Notes: a model not told the origin generated them from the letters alone. Positions 37,453 through 45,218 are shown, counted from the first letter of the stretch. The stretch is DNA of 64,000 nucleotides from Pseudohalocynthiibacter aestuariivivens (GCF_011040495.1 NZ_CP049037.1:434001-498000); one strand, 5' to 3'. Translations and numbers: made by a program.

Positions 37453-38303
37453 TAGGAATACCCCTTGTTAAATTTGTTAATCCAAAGGCCCGCAAATTGG
37501 CCGGCCGTCATGTCCGTATTGCCACCGTTAAGGCGTATCGCTGCCGAGCTTACGACGTCAGTTGCAGGCCGGTTCGGGTCACGTAAGAGCTTCGCCGCGC
37601 CGCCTGCGCCCTGCTGGTGTGCAAGGTACAATTCCGCCGCCGTAGGTTCGCGGCCCAGCTTGCGGCGCAAATAAGCGGCATTGTCTGCCGCCAGCCGTGA
37701 CGCCGCGTCCGTTGCCTGCGTCGGATCATACCTGTCGGACAGGCCATACTGACGCGCTGTGCTGTCGATAAATTGGAATAGCCCGCCCGCGCTGCTTCGG
37801 GGATTCTTGGCGTTCGGATTTAGACCGCTTTCGATCTGCGCGGTTCGGTGCAAATAACCGGCGGGCAGGCCCTCACGGCGCTCATAGGTGGCGAAGTCTA
37901 CCCCTGCCACGCCGCCGGTGTTTTTGGGCAGAGTTGCGGCCTGCTGTGTGGTAGTGCCGCCCTGCGCCGGTGACTGCGCGCCCTGCCCGCCGTTTGTGCG
38001 GCCTAAGAGCTTGTCCCAAAAGGTGCCCGAGCTGGTGCCGGAGCTGCGTTCTGTGCGGTTCACGATAGCCTCCAATCCTACGTCGATTCCAACCGACAAA
38101 ATGTCGGCCCAAGGGTTGCTTTGATTTTGCGCTGTGGCTGGCGTGAGTGCCGCCAGCTTGTCGTATTGCGACGGCTGCGCCGCCGGGACGTAGATCGGAG
38201 CTATGGCGCGCGTCTCCTGCTCGCGTAGACGCTGCCAGATGACATAGCCGCCGAGCATGGCACCGCTCAAAGCAACGGCCTTTATGGCGGCGTCTCCGCT
38301 CAT
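37452..38303 (-). CDS. Virion-associated lytic transglycosylase
   Basis: 283 residues. One TM helix (about 6-24), a long Gln/Gly/Thr-rich linker, and a C-terminal SLT-type domain from about 138: YLHRTAQIESGLNPNA carries the catalytic Glu (about 158), then SSAGGLFQFIDSTARQYG and AELYLAHQQGAGGA. The membrane anchor plus muralytic domain fits a virion enzyme opening the peptidoglycan during entry, like P7 of PM2. ATG at 38303 overlaps the spike gene stop (ATGA); 38318 is an alternative. Confidence 0.85.
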   Translation of the reverse strand: MSGDAAIKAVALSGAMLGGYVIWQRLREQETRAIAPIYVPAAQPSQYDKLAALTPATAQNQSNPWADILSVGIDVGLEAIVNRTERSSGTSSGTFWDKLLGRTNGGQGAQSPAQGGTTTQQAATLPKNTGGVAGVDFATYERREGLPAGYLHRTAQIESGLNPNAKNPRSSAGGLFQFIDSTARQYGLSDRYDPTQATDAASRLAADNAAYLRRKLGREPTAAELYLAHQQGAGGAAKLLRDPNRPATDVVSSAAIRLNGGNTDMTAGQFAGLWINKFNKGYS

Positions 38304-39577
38304 CTGCGCACCATCCACGCCAAATTAGAAAAATCGAACGTCAGAGTGACCGGCGCGCCGTTCTTTACTTCTAAAACCGTCGAACTGGTCGCGGGCTGGC
38401 TCTCTGGGTCCAGTATGAAATCACCGCTGATTGAATGGACCTGCGTTGCACTGCCGTTGACGCCGTAAAGCTCGATTTGCTGGCCGTCATATCCGTTAGC
38501 GATTGTATATGTTGCCGCCTCGCTCACTGACCCCAGCTTGATGATATCGCTACCCGGCGCGACACTAATTGCGCCGCCCTCGACCGCCTGCGGCCCAAAC
38601 TTCTTGGCATGCGCGATATGAATGGGCGTTTCTGTCACGATCCCGTTCGTATCAACGCCCAGATAGTTTTTCGTAGTCAGGCCGGTTTGAGTGTCTGCGC
38701 GCCGTGTGCTGCCATAGTCGCCCAGCACCACGCGCCCGCCGGTCTGCACTTGGAACCAGCTACCAGATAGATCTGATTTCACGCAGGTAATCATTGGATA
38801 GCCGGGCGCGCACGGCCCGACATTGCCACCGTCGTTGAACGTCGGTTCCAGAATGCGGAACAAGCGCGGTTCGTCTACACCCTCGGCGCGAACCGTCATC
38901 GCGTAGTTTGAGCCGGTGCCGTTATTCACGGTCAAAATATCGTTTGAGTGATCAAAATTACCGACAACAAGATTGTCGCGAATACGGTTAAACCCGCTCT
39001 TTACGTAGAGCGCAAAAGATGTACCTACTGATTGGCTCTCTGGGTCTTGCGGCGCGCCTGCGATGTAGACCGTCGCGGCGTCCGTCCAATCTGCGCCATC
39101 CGGTGAAACCACTTTCAAAGCATCAAAATAGGTTCCTGCGAGGAACTTATATAGGCCGGTGCCGGTCAGGTTCACTTTGTGCCGAGCCAACGTGCCGTAA
39201 TAAGCATCAATTGGTAACGTCAATTCGCCTTCTGTCTCAAAGTGAACCCGCCCGACCGCGCCGGGGCTGCTTGGGGCTTTGTCTCCGATCAGGTAAGTTA
39301 CATGCTCAAGCTGTTGCCCCGCTGCGTTCTGGCGCGATTGTGCTGCATCTGTGGCGCGCCAACGAATGCCCTCGGCCTCTATTAGCGTTCCATCCGCAAA
39401 TGTCGCGCTGTCAGCTTCCATCGCTGCAATCGTCGGATATTGCTTTGCAATAAAGTTGACGTTTGCCTTTTCTGCGTCGGAAAATTCGTTCGTGTCAGCG
39501 TTCAGCTCATAGGCTGTTTTAATATCGGCGCCACTCATTGCGGAACCAGTCGGGCGCGGCGTCAGGAAAGCAGTCAT
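38300..39577 (-). CDS. Putative spike / receptor-binding protein
   Basis: 425 residues, mostly beta-type sequence, no TM. The N-terminus SGADIKTAYELNADTNEFSDAEKANV resembles adsorption-protein starts in roseophages; the middle is Gly/Thr/Asp-rich; the end (DGQQIELYGVNG, LTFDFSNLAWMVRR) looks like a beta-sandwich tip. Largest product of the element, in the place where PM2 would carry its P1 spike. No sequence match to P1 is claimed. Confidence 0.65.
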   Translation of the reverse strand: MTAFLTPRPTGSAMSGADIKTAYELNADTNEFSDAEKANVNFIAKQYPTIAAMEADSATFADGTLIEAEGIRWRATDAAQSRQNAAGQQLEHVTYLIGDKAPSSPGAVGRVHFETEGELTLPIDAYYGTLARHKVNLTGTGLYKFLAGTYFDALKVVSPDGADWTDAATVYIAGAPQDPESQSVGTSFALYVKSGFNRIRDNLVVGNFDHSNDILTVNNGTGSNYAMTVRAEGVDEPRLFRILEPTFNDGGNVGPCAPGYPMITCVKSDLSGSWFQVQTGGRVVLGDYGSTRRADTQTGLTTKNYLGVDTNGIVTETPIHIAHAKKFGPQAVEGGAISVAPGSDIIKLGSVSEAATYTIANGYDGQQIELYGVNGSATQVHSISGDFILDPESQPATSSTVLEVKNGAPVTLTFDFSNLAWMVRR

Positions 39578-40152
39578 GCGCTGTACTCCAGTTCTAGCAC
39601 CGACACCTGCACGGCCGCGCCGGTTGGATTGTAAACGGCCACAGGCCCGTTGTGAGGCAGGCTCAGGCCCTCTTTGCCGTCAAGCGGATGCCCGACCTGC
39701 GACGTTGCTGCTGTACCCATGACCCAAACCTGCTGAGACACGGACAAGTTGCGAATAATCACGTCCCGGCGGCGCGCGTTGGCCGCTGCGACTTCCACCG
39801 CCGTTCCGGCCCCGATCAGGACCGGCGCGACCGCCTCAAGGTCATTGGCGGAGACCGGCGACACGTCCAGCGGCCCAGACAACACCAAGCGCGCATCAGC
39901 AATGCCGCCGCGTCCGAAGCCGAGCGTGACCGATATCGCCTCATTTCCCCTGTTCTCAATTCGCGTTTTGCCGAAATCTGTATCTGGCGAAAACGTCAGG
40001 CCCTGCCGAAACTCCGACATAGGCGATTGGTCAAACCCGATATGAAAAGGCCCGGTCGCCGCAAGGCAAACAACAAAGCTCGCGACACGCGAAATTTCCA
40101 CGGAAGCGCCCGCTGCCAAGTCGTAAGTAAATTCTGAATATTGCGGGTTCAT
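39574..40152 (-). CDS. Putative minor capsid (penton/vertex) protein
   Basis: 192 residues, predicted all-beta: two successive sandwich-like stretches (SVEISRVASFVVCLAATGPFHIGFD and VAAANARRRDVIIRNLSVSQQVWVMG). No TM. Lies directly upstream of the spike gene with a four-base overlap, so a vertex base for the spike is likely. Function inferred from fold impression and order only. Confidence 0.55.
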   Translation of the reverse strand: MNPQYSEFTYDLAAGASVEISRVASFVVCLAATGPFHIGFDQSPMSEFRQGLTFSPDTDFGKTRIENRGNEAISVTLGFGRGGIADARLVLSGPLDVSPVSANDLEAVAPVLIGAGTAVEVAAANARRRDVIIRNLSVSQQVWVMGTAATSQVGHPLDGKEGLSLPHNGPVAVYNPTGAAVQVSVLELEYSA

Positions 40153-40517
40153 TTGATCATCCTTCCGACGACATACGCGACCGCCACAGCGGGGATGCCC
40201 AGCTTGACGATGGTTTCTGACAGGTTCGCGGCTTCCGTCCGCTGCGCGGCCTGCGCTTCACTCAGGGCACCGCCGACAACATCCGCGACGATCCGCGCAT
40301 TGTCCTGCCCGCCCTCAAGGGCAAGCTCCGCGATCTGGCTAACGTACATGATCGCATCGCCGCCCAGCTCGAATGCCTCATCCGGCACGATATTTAGTGC
40401 AACGTCGCCTTGTGCGCTGACGCCGATTGCGCCGTTGTCGCCCGCAACACGTCCGTCCGTGCTGGACGTGGCGGCGGAGCTGCTGCTTTTACTGCCCAAG
40501 ATCAATCTCCATAACAT
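40149..40517 (-). CDS. Prophage protein with C-terminal TM segment
   Basis: 122 residues. The N-terminus is Ser/Gly-rich, the middle is helical and acidic (DEAFELGGDAIMYVSQIAELALEGG), and the C-terminus has a TM helix (LGIPAVAVAYVVGRM) ending in Ile-Lys. Likely a tail-anchored virion membrane protein. Overlaps both neighbours. Confidence 0.6.
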   Translation of the reverse strand: MLWRLILGSKSSSSAATSSTDGRVAGDNGAIGVSAQGDVALNIVPDEAFELGGDAIMYVSQIAELALEGGQDNARIVADVVGGALSEAQAAQRTEAANLSETIVKLGIPAVAVAYVVGRMIK

Positions 40518-40905
40518 AGCGGGCTTTCGCCCCTGCCCGTTCCAGTTTGCGCTTCATGCCCTCGCGCACGGTCCAGCACCTTATTGCTTTGGCCCCTGTC
40601 GCTGTGGCGAGCGCGCGGAAGCTTTCCAGTATGGTCAAGGTCACGTCCACGCCCCGGATCGGCGCGCAGGCTGCGGCGTTAATGACCAAAGCAATGTCAT
40701 CGCCTTCGCGTTCTGCGTTCCAGACGATGCACCCGACACGCGCGCCGTCATGCTCGATCTCGTAGAGCTGCCAGCGCCCGGACTTCACTTCTGTTTCAAA
40801 AATGGCGATATCCGATGCCGGACAATCGCCGATGGTAGATAAGTCCCGCGCGACGAGGGACGACCACACCGCCGCGCGGAACCTCACTGGCGCGTCACAA
40901 GCCAT
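40489..40905 (-). CDS. Soluble prophage protein, possibly GNAT-like
   Basis: 138 residues, no TM. Pattern of strand-strand-helix (RWQLYEIEHDGARVGCIVW, DDIALVINAAA, TILESFRALATATGAKAIRCWTVREG, LERAGAKARYVMEI) resembles an N-acetyltransferase fold, but the acetyl-CoA loop is not clear. GNAT-like proteins occur in phages as internal or modifying proteins. Its role is unknown. Overlaps both neighbours by about 20-30 bases. Confidence 0.55.
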   Translation of the reverse strand: MACDAPVRFRAAVWSSLVARDLSTIGDCPASDIAIFETEVKSGRWQLYEIEHDGARVGCIVWNAEREGDDIALVINAAACAPIRGVDVTLTILESFRALATATGAKAIRCWTVREGMKRKLERAGAKARYVMEIDLGQ

Positions 40906-41063
40906 GCGACCGCCACCAGTGCCACAAGCGGAAGGGTCTGCTGAATAAGACCGCCCTTCGGCTTGAAACTGAAATCACCGGACCCGATGCCCCCGAGGTT
41001 GGAATTTGCCTCGCTGAGCGCCGGACCTGAGCTGATTTGAAGGGGGGGAAGACCACCGGCCAT
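40884..41063 (-). CDS. Small tail-anchored prophage protein
   Basis: 59 residues: MAGGLPPLQISSGPALSE, a Gly/Ser-rich stretch, then a C-terminal TM helix (LPLVALVAVAWLV) ending Thr-Arg-Gln. Start at 41063 has GGGTGAGGG upstream; an ATG at 41102 would add 13 residues inside the previous gene. Probable virion membrane protein. Confidence 0.6.
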   Translation of the reverse strand: MAGGLPPLQISSGPALSEANSNLGGIGSGDFSFKPKGGLIQQTLPLVALVAVAWLVTRQ

Positions 41064-41067
41064 GCCC

Positions 41068-41511
41068 TCACCCTTTGGAGTAGAGATAGATGCCGACGCC
41101 AACGGCCCCGATCAAAAGCAATGTTGTCGGCGGCAATCCGCCGCCCGCGCTATTCTGCCGATCTGCCACCGTCGGATAGGCGACTTGCGTCGGTTCGACC
41201 TGCGCGCCGATGCTGCCCAGTGCCTTCTGACTGAGCGCGGAAAACAGGTTCAGAAAGTCGGATTTACCGTCTTTGAGAACCGTCGCCACACCGCCGCCGC
41301 TTGAACCACCGGAACCGCCCGAGCTGGTGCCGCTGTTGAATGGCGTCCCAAGATCGAACCCACCCGAGAATAGACCCAGCGGGCTGCCAGTATTTAGGCT
41401 GTCATCGCCATAGCTGACTTTGGTGCCACTTTTCGGAGCGGGTCCAAAGAGACCCGCCCATGATAGTTTTGGCGGGGCAGTAGAGCCTACGCCCAAATCT
41501 TGATAAGGCAT
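41068..41511 (-). CDS. Gly/Ser-rich prophage protein with C-terminal TM
   Basis: 147 residues from the ATG at 41511, which has AAAGGGGG before it; an ATG at 41568 overlapping the capsid stop (ATGA) would add 19 residues. A Gly/Ser linker (SGTSSGGSGGSSGGG) divides the N-terminal part from a C-terminal TM helix (TLLLIGAVGVGIYLYS). This layout suits a membrane-anchored protein reaching from the internal membrane to the capsid. It directly follows the major capsid gene. Confidence 0.65.
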   Translation of the reverse strand: MPYQDLGVGSTAPPKLSWAGLFGPAPKSGTKVSYGDDSLNTGSPLGLFSGGFDLGTPFNSGTSSGGSGGSSGGGVATVLKDGKSDFLNLFSALSQKALGSIGAQVEPTQVAYPTVADRQNSAGGGLPPTTLLLIGAVGVGIYLYSKG

Positions 41512-41564
41512 GTTGCCCCCTTTCTGGTGATCGCCCACGCGCAGCGTGAGCTGCGCGCGGCGCG

Positions 41565-42365
41565 TCATGCCGGTTCGATGCTTTCAGCGTAGAGCGCCGA
41601 GTTGCCCGTTGCGGTGAAATCCAGCGTGAGCCGGAAATCCTGCACGTTCATAAAGATCGCGTCTTTGATCCGGTTCGGCGCGAAATCGACCACTGTATAG
41701 CCAGACTGCCCGGCCTTCTTGTAAACCGCATCATGCGCCGCCCTGATCGGCTTGGTGGTCTTGGTGGCCTGATTGTTGTTAATCGTCACCTCCACACCTT
41801 CGATCGCGGCGCTCGCAATGTGCAGGGCCGAGATGTTGTAAGCGGACCGGCGCAGCTCTGTGACCTCAAATGGGCCGGTGACACCGTGGTTCAGGTGATA
41901 CTTACGCATTGCCATATGCGCGCCGAATGGCTTGCCTTGGCTCTGCTGTGCAGACACTTCGAGCTTGTTCACCGTGACACCAGATTTGATGTCAATTTCA
42001 ATCTGGAAGGTCTGAATGCCGCCAGCCGTGCCGTAGCTCGTTTGATCCTGACCGTTGGGCGTCATAATCCATGGCCGGAGCAAGAAGATGGGCAGGACGC
42101 CCGCAACCAACGTTTGACCGTTGCGCTTGGCGTATGCGGCCAAATCGGCGGCGTCCATGGTGTACTTGGCGTCACCATCGACCATAAGTTTGATCTCGCC
42201 GAGATAGTCGCCCCAGTCGGCATGTCCAACATCTGTAGCGCCGCTGTCGTCCACATTCATGTAGATGTAGAGGATTTCGTAGGTCGCGCCCAAAGGCAGG
42301 TTGCCCGTTGCTGTCTGGCCAGCTGCTACACCCTGTAGAGCGGCCATTTTGCGAATAAATGACAT
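41565..42365 (-). CDS. Major capsid protein, corticovirus P2-like (double jelly roll)
   Basis: 266 residues, close to the 269 of PM2 P2. The N-terminus GVAAGQTATGNLPLGATYEI, the middle FLLRPWI, SYGTAGGIQTFQIEIDI and AMRKYHLN, and later YNISALHIASAAIEGVEVTINN follow the order and spacing I remember for P2 (VAAGN...LPIG.TYE, FVRPE, GTVGLTTCEIKFDID, MRRNFF, AAIHIKAAGVDAVEFQING). Mostly beta with no TM or signal. GGGGGAAG precedes the ATG. It forms the pseudo-hexameric trimers of a tailless icosahedral capsid, if the assignment holds. Structure prediction would settle it. Confidence 0.82.
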   Translation of the reverse strand: MSFIRKMAALQGVAAGQTATGNLPLGATYEILYIYMNVDDSGATDVGHADWGDYLGEIKLMVDGDAKYTMDAADLAAYAKRNGQTLVAGVLPIFLLRPWIMTPNGQDQTSYGTAGGIQTFQIEIDIKSGVTVNKLEVSAQQSQGKPFGAHMAMRKYHLNHGVTGPFEVTELRRSAYNISALHIASAAIEGVEVTINNNQATKTTKPIRAAHDAVYKKAGQSGYTVVDFAPNRIKDAIFMNVQDFRLTLDFTATGNSALYAESIEPA

Positions 42366-42377
42366 TGCGCTTCCCCC

Positions 42378-42503
42378 TTACGAGCCGAAGCCGTCACGAG
42401 CGGATGCGACAAAGCCGATATCTTTGCCAGCATCCATGAGGAAACCGGCGAGGATTACCCCGGCAGTCACGGTCAAAAGCATTTTGATTTGTGCAGGTTT
42501 CAT
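42378..42503 (-). CDS. 41-residue one-TM prophage protein
   Basis: MKPAQIKMLLTVTAGVILAG then FLMDAGKDIGFVASARDGFGS: a single TM helix (about 7-23) and a short polar tail. Excellent ribosome site (GGAGGG, nine bases before the ATG). Lies 12 bases upstream of the major capsid gene. Likely a virion membrane protein. Confidence 0.7.
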   Translation of the reverse strand: MKPAQIKMLLTVTAGVILAGFLMDAGKDIGFVASARDGFGS

Positions 42504-42517
42504 AGTCGTAAGCCCTC

Positions 42518-42637
42518 CTAGGCCATCATTCCCGGTTTCTCAGGCGGGCATGGGGCGCGGAGCTTTGACGTGACGTACCAGACGACCAAACCGGCGATTA
42601 CCGATGTGACGATGGTGCGTGTTGTGGTGCTGCTCAT
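42518..42637 (-). CDS. 39-residue one-TM prophage protein
   Basis: MSSTTTRTIVTSVIAGLVVW, then YVTSKLRAPCPPEKPGMMA: one TM helix (about 8-22), a basic residue and a Pro-rich tail. AAGGG lies before the ATG. First gene after the palindromic control site at 42705, so probably first in the structural transcription unit. Confidence 0.65.
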   Translation of the reverse strand: MSSTTTRTIVTSVIAGLVVWYVTSKLRAPCPPEKPGMMA

Positions 42638-42693
42638 AGTTGGCCCTTGCCTGCTGTGCCGATCCATCAACACGAGCAAGGCAAGGGCGGGCA

Positions 42694-42722
42694 AATCTAC
42701 CTAAGGTAACGTTACCTAGGAA
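42694..42722 (-). promoter_or_regulatory. Candidate promoter with embedded 12-bp palindrome
   Basis: The perfect palindrome GGTAACGTTACC (42705-42716) sits in the 88-base gap between the ATPase stop and the next gene. On the minus strand it falls inside the 17-base spacer between TTCCTA (42717-42722) and TAGATT (42694-42699), both weak sigma70 hexamers. A second copy of the core GTAACGTTAC is inside the ATPase gene at 43294-43303. It could be the operator of one of the element's DNA-binding proteins. Confidence 0.4.
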
Positions 42723-42725
42723 AAT

Positions 42726-43439
42726 TCACCGTTTTCGTCTTTTTTTCAAAGGGGCGGAATTCACGTTAGCCGCAGGCGGCGAATTCACATTGGCGGCGCG
42801 CTTGTTAAAGGTGATTTTGCCCGGCGTCAGTACGCCACCGGCAGAGTGAATATAGTCGAGATTCTGAAGCCGCCCGATCTGCGCGGCGCTGGCCCCGCTC
42901 GCGTCGGACGCGGCCTTTACATCTCGCGGCCCTTGCTGCCGCATTACGACCGTTTCTGTGCAGTTGCCACGGAACCGCGTAGCAACTTCTGCTATCCGCT
43001 GCGATAGGCCGTAAACCTCAATTCCAAAGTGCCTTCCACGGCTGCAGACGTCGGCGAACCCCGGTGCCTTTTCCGCGCCGCCGTGAACCGGGAAAGACAG
43101 GTTCATCTCTTCGACAACCATTGTGATCTGTCCGCCCGCCCCGGTCTGCCTATACGGCTCTTGCGCCGCGATCAGCAGTTTAGCCAGGGCGGACAGTGAA
43201 CGCGGTTCCTGTCCAGCTACCGGAACATAGGCGATGCGGAAACCTCGCCAGTCCTTACGCATCGCCAAGCGCACCGAATCTAGTGATCGGACCGTAACGT
43301 TACATAGGGGCGCATATTCTGCGAGCGGGTCAAAAACGACCATCCGCGCCCTGCCCTTTAGGAGCTGCTTAACGTAAGAGGATTTGCCCGATCCCGACGC
43401 GCCCCAAATACCTATGCGCCCTGCTGTGCTGGCACTCAT
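42726..43439 (-). CDS. FtsK/HerA-superfamily genome packaging ATPase
   Basis: 237 residues. Walker A GASGSGKS (13-20), the strand VVFDP (34-38), Walker B ITMVVEE (105-111), and the polar sensor GLSQR (144-148) match the A32-type packaging ATPases of PRD1- and PM2-like viruses. There is no TM. The C-terminus has a short duplication (AANVNSPP, AANVNSAP) and a basic end KKRRKR. Overlaps the previous stop by one base. Packaging ATPase plus a P2-like capsid protein is the strongest evidence for the tailless prophage call. Confidence 0.88.
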   Translation of the reverse strand: MSASTAGRIGIWGASGSGKSSYVKQLLKGRARMVVFDPLAEYAPLCNVTVRSLDSVRLAMRKDWRGFRIAYVPVAGQEPRSLSALAKLLIAAQEPYRQTGAGGQITMVVEEMNLSFPVHGGAEKAPGFADVCSRGRHFGIEVYGLSQRIAEVATRFRGNCTETVVMRQQGPRDVKAASDASGASAAQIGRLQNLDYIHSAGGVLTPGKITFNKRAANVNSPPAANVNSAPLKKRRKR

Positions 43440-44032
43440 TACGCCGCCTGCCCTTGGCCTAACCAGTCATATTGCTGGTCCGCCGCAGGTTGCCGGTTGT
43501 CGTTGGCGGCTGGCCTGTTGACTGGTCGCAGACGCTCTGCCCGGCGATGGGCTAGGATTGTGCGCAAGAGGATCAGCTTAGCTGCAATGAACGGCCCGGC
43601 AATCATCACGTGCGCCAGCGTTTCAGACCCCGGCATGAGCGCCTTTGGGTAGTAGATTTCGAGCAGCGAATAGACCGCATCTGACGCGGCGCGCGCTGTT
43701 GGTTTTTCTTCCGGCTGGATAGCCAGTGGCGCAAGGTCCGTCTGGAACATGCCCGGCATGGAGAAGCCGGTTTCGAACACCACCCAAAACGCCGCGCGGT
43801 CTATCCGTTCCGGCTCTGCCAGCTCCGCGCCGATCAGCTCCCCTTCTTCGTTCACTTCTTGGGGCGCATCCGGGTCCGTAAACTCGCCCTCAATATCGGG
43901 CATGATGAGCCGATCAAGGTGAGACCCGTCGTCAGAAGATGCTGAAAGGGTCGCTGTCGTCTCGCTTCGGGGCGGTTCCCTTGTCGTCGTGAACGTCGGT
44001 ATCAGCTCTTGCGGGGGTGTTGGTAGGTTCAT
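43439..44032 (-). CDS. Prophage protein with one TM, unknown function
   Basis: 197 residues from the ATG at 44032, overlapping the zinc-ribbon gene by about 100 bases; an ATG at 43903 would remove the overlap and leave 154 residues. Acidic middle (DIEGEFTDPDAPQEVNEEGELIGAEL), a hydrophobic helix near 145-162 (HVMIAGPFIAAKLILL), and a basic, Gln/Asn-rich end. It sits directly before the packaging ATPase, so a membrane partner in DNA packaging is possible. Confidence 0.6.
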   Translation of the reverse strand: MNLPTPPQELIPTFTTTREPPRSETTATLSASSDDGSHLDRLIMPDIEGEFTDPDAPQEVNEEGELIGAELAEPERIDRAAFWVVFETGFSMPGMFQTDLAPLAIQPEEKPTARAASDAVYSLLEIYYPKALMPGSETLAHVMIAGPFIAAKLILLRTILAHRRAERLRPVNRPAANDNRQPAADQQYDWLGQGQAA

Positions 44033-44288
44033 TTTCGACAACTTTCAGGGTTGGTGCGGCGTTGATGTTCGCCGGTTTCAGGTAAGCCATTTTGATTGCG
44101 AAGCTGTCCACGCGGCCCCATTTCTGATGGCCATTGCAGGTGAAAAACTCGCCTTCAATCCGGGGGTGTTTGCGGTTCTGGTGGCAATAATAGTAGGCAA
44201 TGCCGTTCTTATTGAGCTTCAGAGTAGCAGTGCCACCGCAGGCGGCGCATTTGCACTTTCCGAGCGTTTCTCGTTGCGTTTCAGCCAT
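43932..44288 (-). CDS. Zinc-ribbon-type prophage protein
   Basis: 118 residues. Cysteines at 14, 17, 35 and 51 with CAACGG and YYYCHQNRKH suggest a zinc ribbon; aromatic and basic residues around them (FFTCNGHQKWGR) fit nucleic-acid binding. The C-terminal half is polar and probably disordered, ending in an acidic tail DDSDPFSIF like those of single-stranded-DNA-binding proteins. A ssDNA-binding or replication role is possible. Start overlaps the previous stop (ATGGCTGA). Confidence 0.65.
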   Translation of the reverse strand: MAETQRETLGKCKCAACGGTATLKLNKNGIAYYYCHQNRKHPRIEGEFFTCNGHQKWGRVDSFAIKMAYLKPANINAAPTLKVVENEPTNTPARADTDVHDDKGTAPKRDDSDPFSIF

Positions 44289-44457
44289 CCGCGCACCCTC
44301 CGAGCATCAGCTTGGCACGGCTGCACCCGTTTTTGGCAAGGGTGGTGAGATGACGCCGCATGTCCGCCACCTCCTCATTCGTCATCGCGTAGATCAATCC
44401 GAACGCCTTTTCCTCAATGGGCCTCCTGTCCGCCCGTCTTGGATCATATTGTTTCAT
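44281..44457 (-). CDS. 58-residue prophage protein
   Basis: Starts MKQYDPRRADRRPIEEKAFG; helical, with TNEEVADMRRHLTTLAKNG and a Cys pair in the tail. No TM and no family recognised. It overlaps the previous gene by 14 bases and shares ATGGCTGA with the next. Coupling on both sides supports it as real. Confidence 0.6.
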   Translation of the reverse strand: MKQYDPRRADRRPIEEKAFGLIYAMTNEEVADMRRHLTTLAKNGCSRAKLMLGGCADG

Positions 44458-44611
44458 TTTGTGAGACCTTTTCTGCTCGTGATACGGTCGGTATGGGCGT
44501 TTCTCGCATCGGTGCCGAAAAGTGCTTTTCGGCCTCCGCCATTATCATTTCGTCTGACTGCGCTGCTGCGCCGGTCGATACCGGGGATGCCGATTGCGAA
44601 ACGTTACCCAT
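44444..44611 (-). CDS. 55-residue prophage protein (weak)
   Basis: Starts MGNVSQSASPVSTGAAAQSD; polar, ends SRAEKVSQNETI. It begins at the ATGGGTAA overlap with the preceding gene. No clear ribosome site and no family, so the call rests on coupling and on filling the space between two better genes. Confidence 0.45.
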   Translation of the reverse strand: MGNVSQSASPVSTGAAAQSDEMIMAEAEKHFSAPMRETPIPTVSRAEKVSQNETI

Positions 44612-44840
44612 CAGCTTCGTCCACATAGGGCGTGAGCGCCGCAACCGTCCGCTCCAACTGTTCGATCCGGCGCGCCAGCTCCAGCGACAGAGCGCAACTG
44701 TCATTTGCGAGATTTGTGGCGGCGTTGGCGCGCTGTAGCATGGGCATTTCAGATAGCTGCTCAGCTCGCGCGTTGAGAAGGGTGGCGCGATATAACAGTG
44801 ATCGACGCGGCCCCGGCTCAACATTGGTTTGGATGTTCAT
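44604..44840 (-). CDS. Small coiled-coil prophage protein
   Basis: 78 residues from the ATG at 44840, which has AAGGAG seven bases upstream; an ATG at 44864 lacks a site. Helical and Ala/Leu/Glu-rich (LLNARAEQLSEMPML, LSLELARRIEQLERTVAAL), probably a coiled coil. First gene of the long minus-strand run after the iteron region, so likely early or regulatory. Confidence 0.65.
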   Translation of the reverse strand: MNIQTNVEPGPRRSLLYRATLLNARAEQLSEMPMLQRANAATNLANDSCALSLELARRIEQLERTVAALTPYVDEADG

Positions 44841-45125
44841 GCGGTTACTCCTTGACATGGGCAACCGACCCTAACGTAAGCGATTCGCTCTAGCTACATA
44901 AAAATCGACGCCTGAGCGCGCAAAACCACAATCCCTAGGGCACACCCCCCAAATATGCCCTGCCCGGCATGAGGCGGGCTAAAATCGGCCTCTCCGGTTG
45001 ATCTGGTGCGCATGGTGGGCAAAATTCGCCGCCCTTCACCATTCTAAGCAGCGACGCACCGCGTCTCTCTGAGCGGCTATGCCGCGCAAAGGAAATAGAG
45101 ATGCAGAGATAGGGGGGTTAGATAT

Positions 45126-45209
45126 TGACCCCCTATGTTGTCAAATGTGACCCCCTATGTTGTCAAATGTGACCCCCTATGTTGTGCCTAAAGTCAAATG
45201 TGACCCCCT
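45126..45209. repeat. Iteron-like tandem repeats (candidate replication origin or operator array)
   Basis: Four copies of TGACCCCCT start at 45126, 45148, 45170 and 45201; spacings 22, 22 and 31 bases keep them on one face of the helix. Copies two and three share the longer core GTCAAATGTGACCCCCTAT; copy four keeps GTCAAATGTGACCCCCT. Iterons of this size bind plasmid Rep proteins. The gap 44841-45275 has no gene. Confidence 0.75.
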
Positions 45210-45218
45210 TTTTGCGCG

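Noticed and set aside
38000..39600. Tailed-phage tail fibre module
   Set aside because: The N-terminus of the 425-residue protein recalls tail-fibre starts, but no terminase, portal, tail tube or baseplate genes exist; capsid and ATPase types point to a tailless virus.
42726..42800. Eukaryote-type nuclear localisation signal KKRRKR in the ATPase
   Set aside because: A basic tail is better explained by DNA binding in a packaging ATPase.
43300..45000. HUH rolling-circle Rep like PM2 P12
   Set aside because: No HxH motif followed by a catalytic Tyr could be found in any product of the element on either strand.
45126..45209. CRISPR array
   Set aside because: The repeats are essentially tandem, with only 22 bases from one to the next, so there are no spacers of normal size; no cas genes are present.
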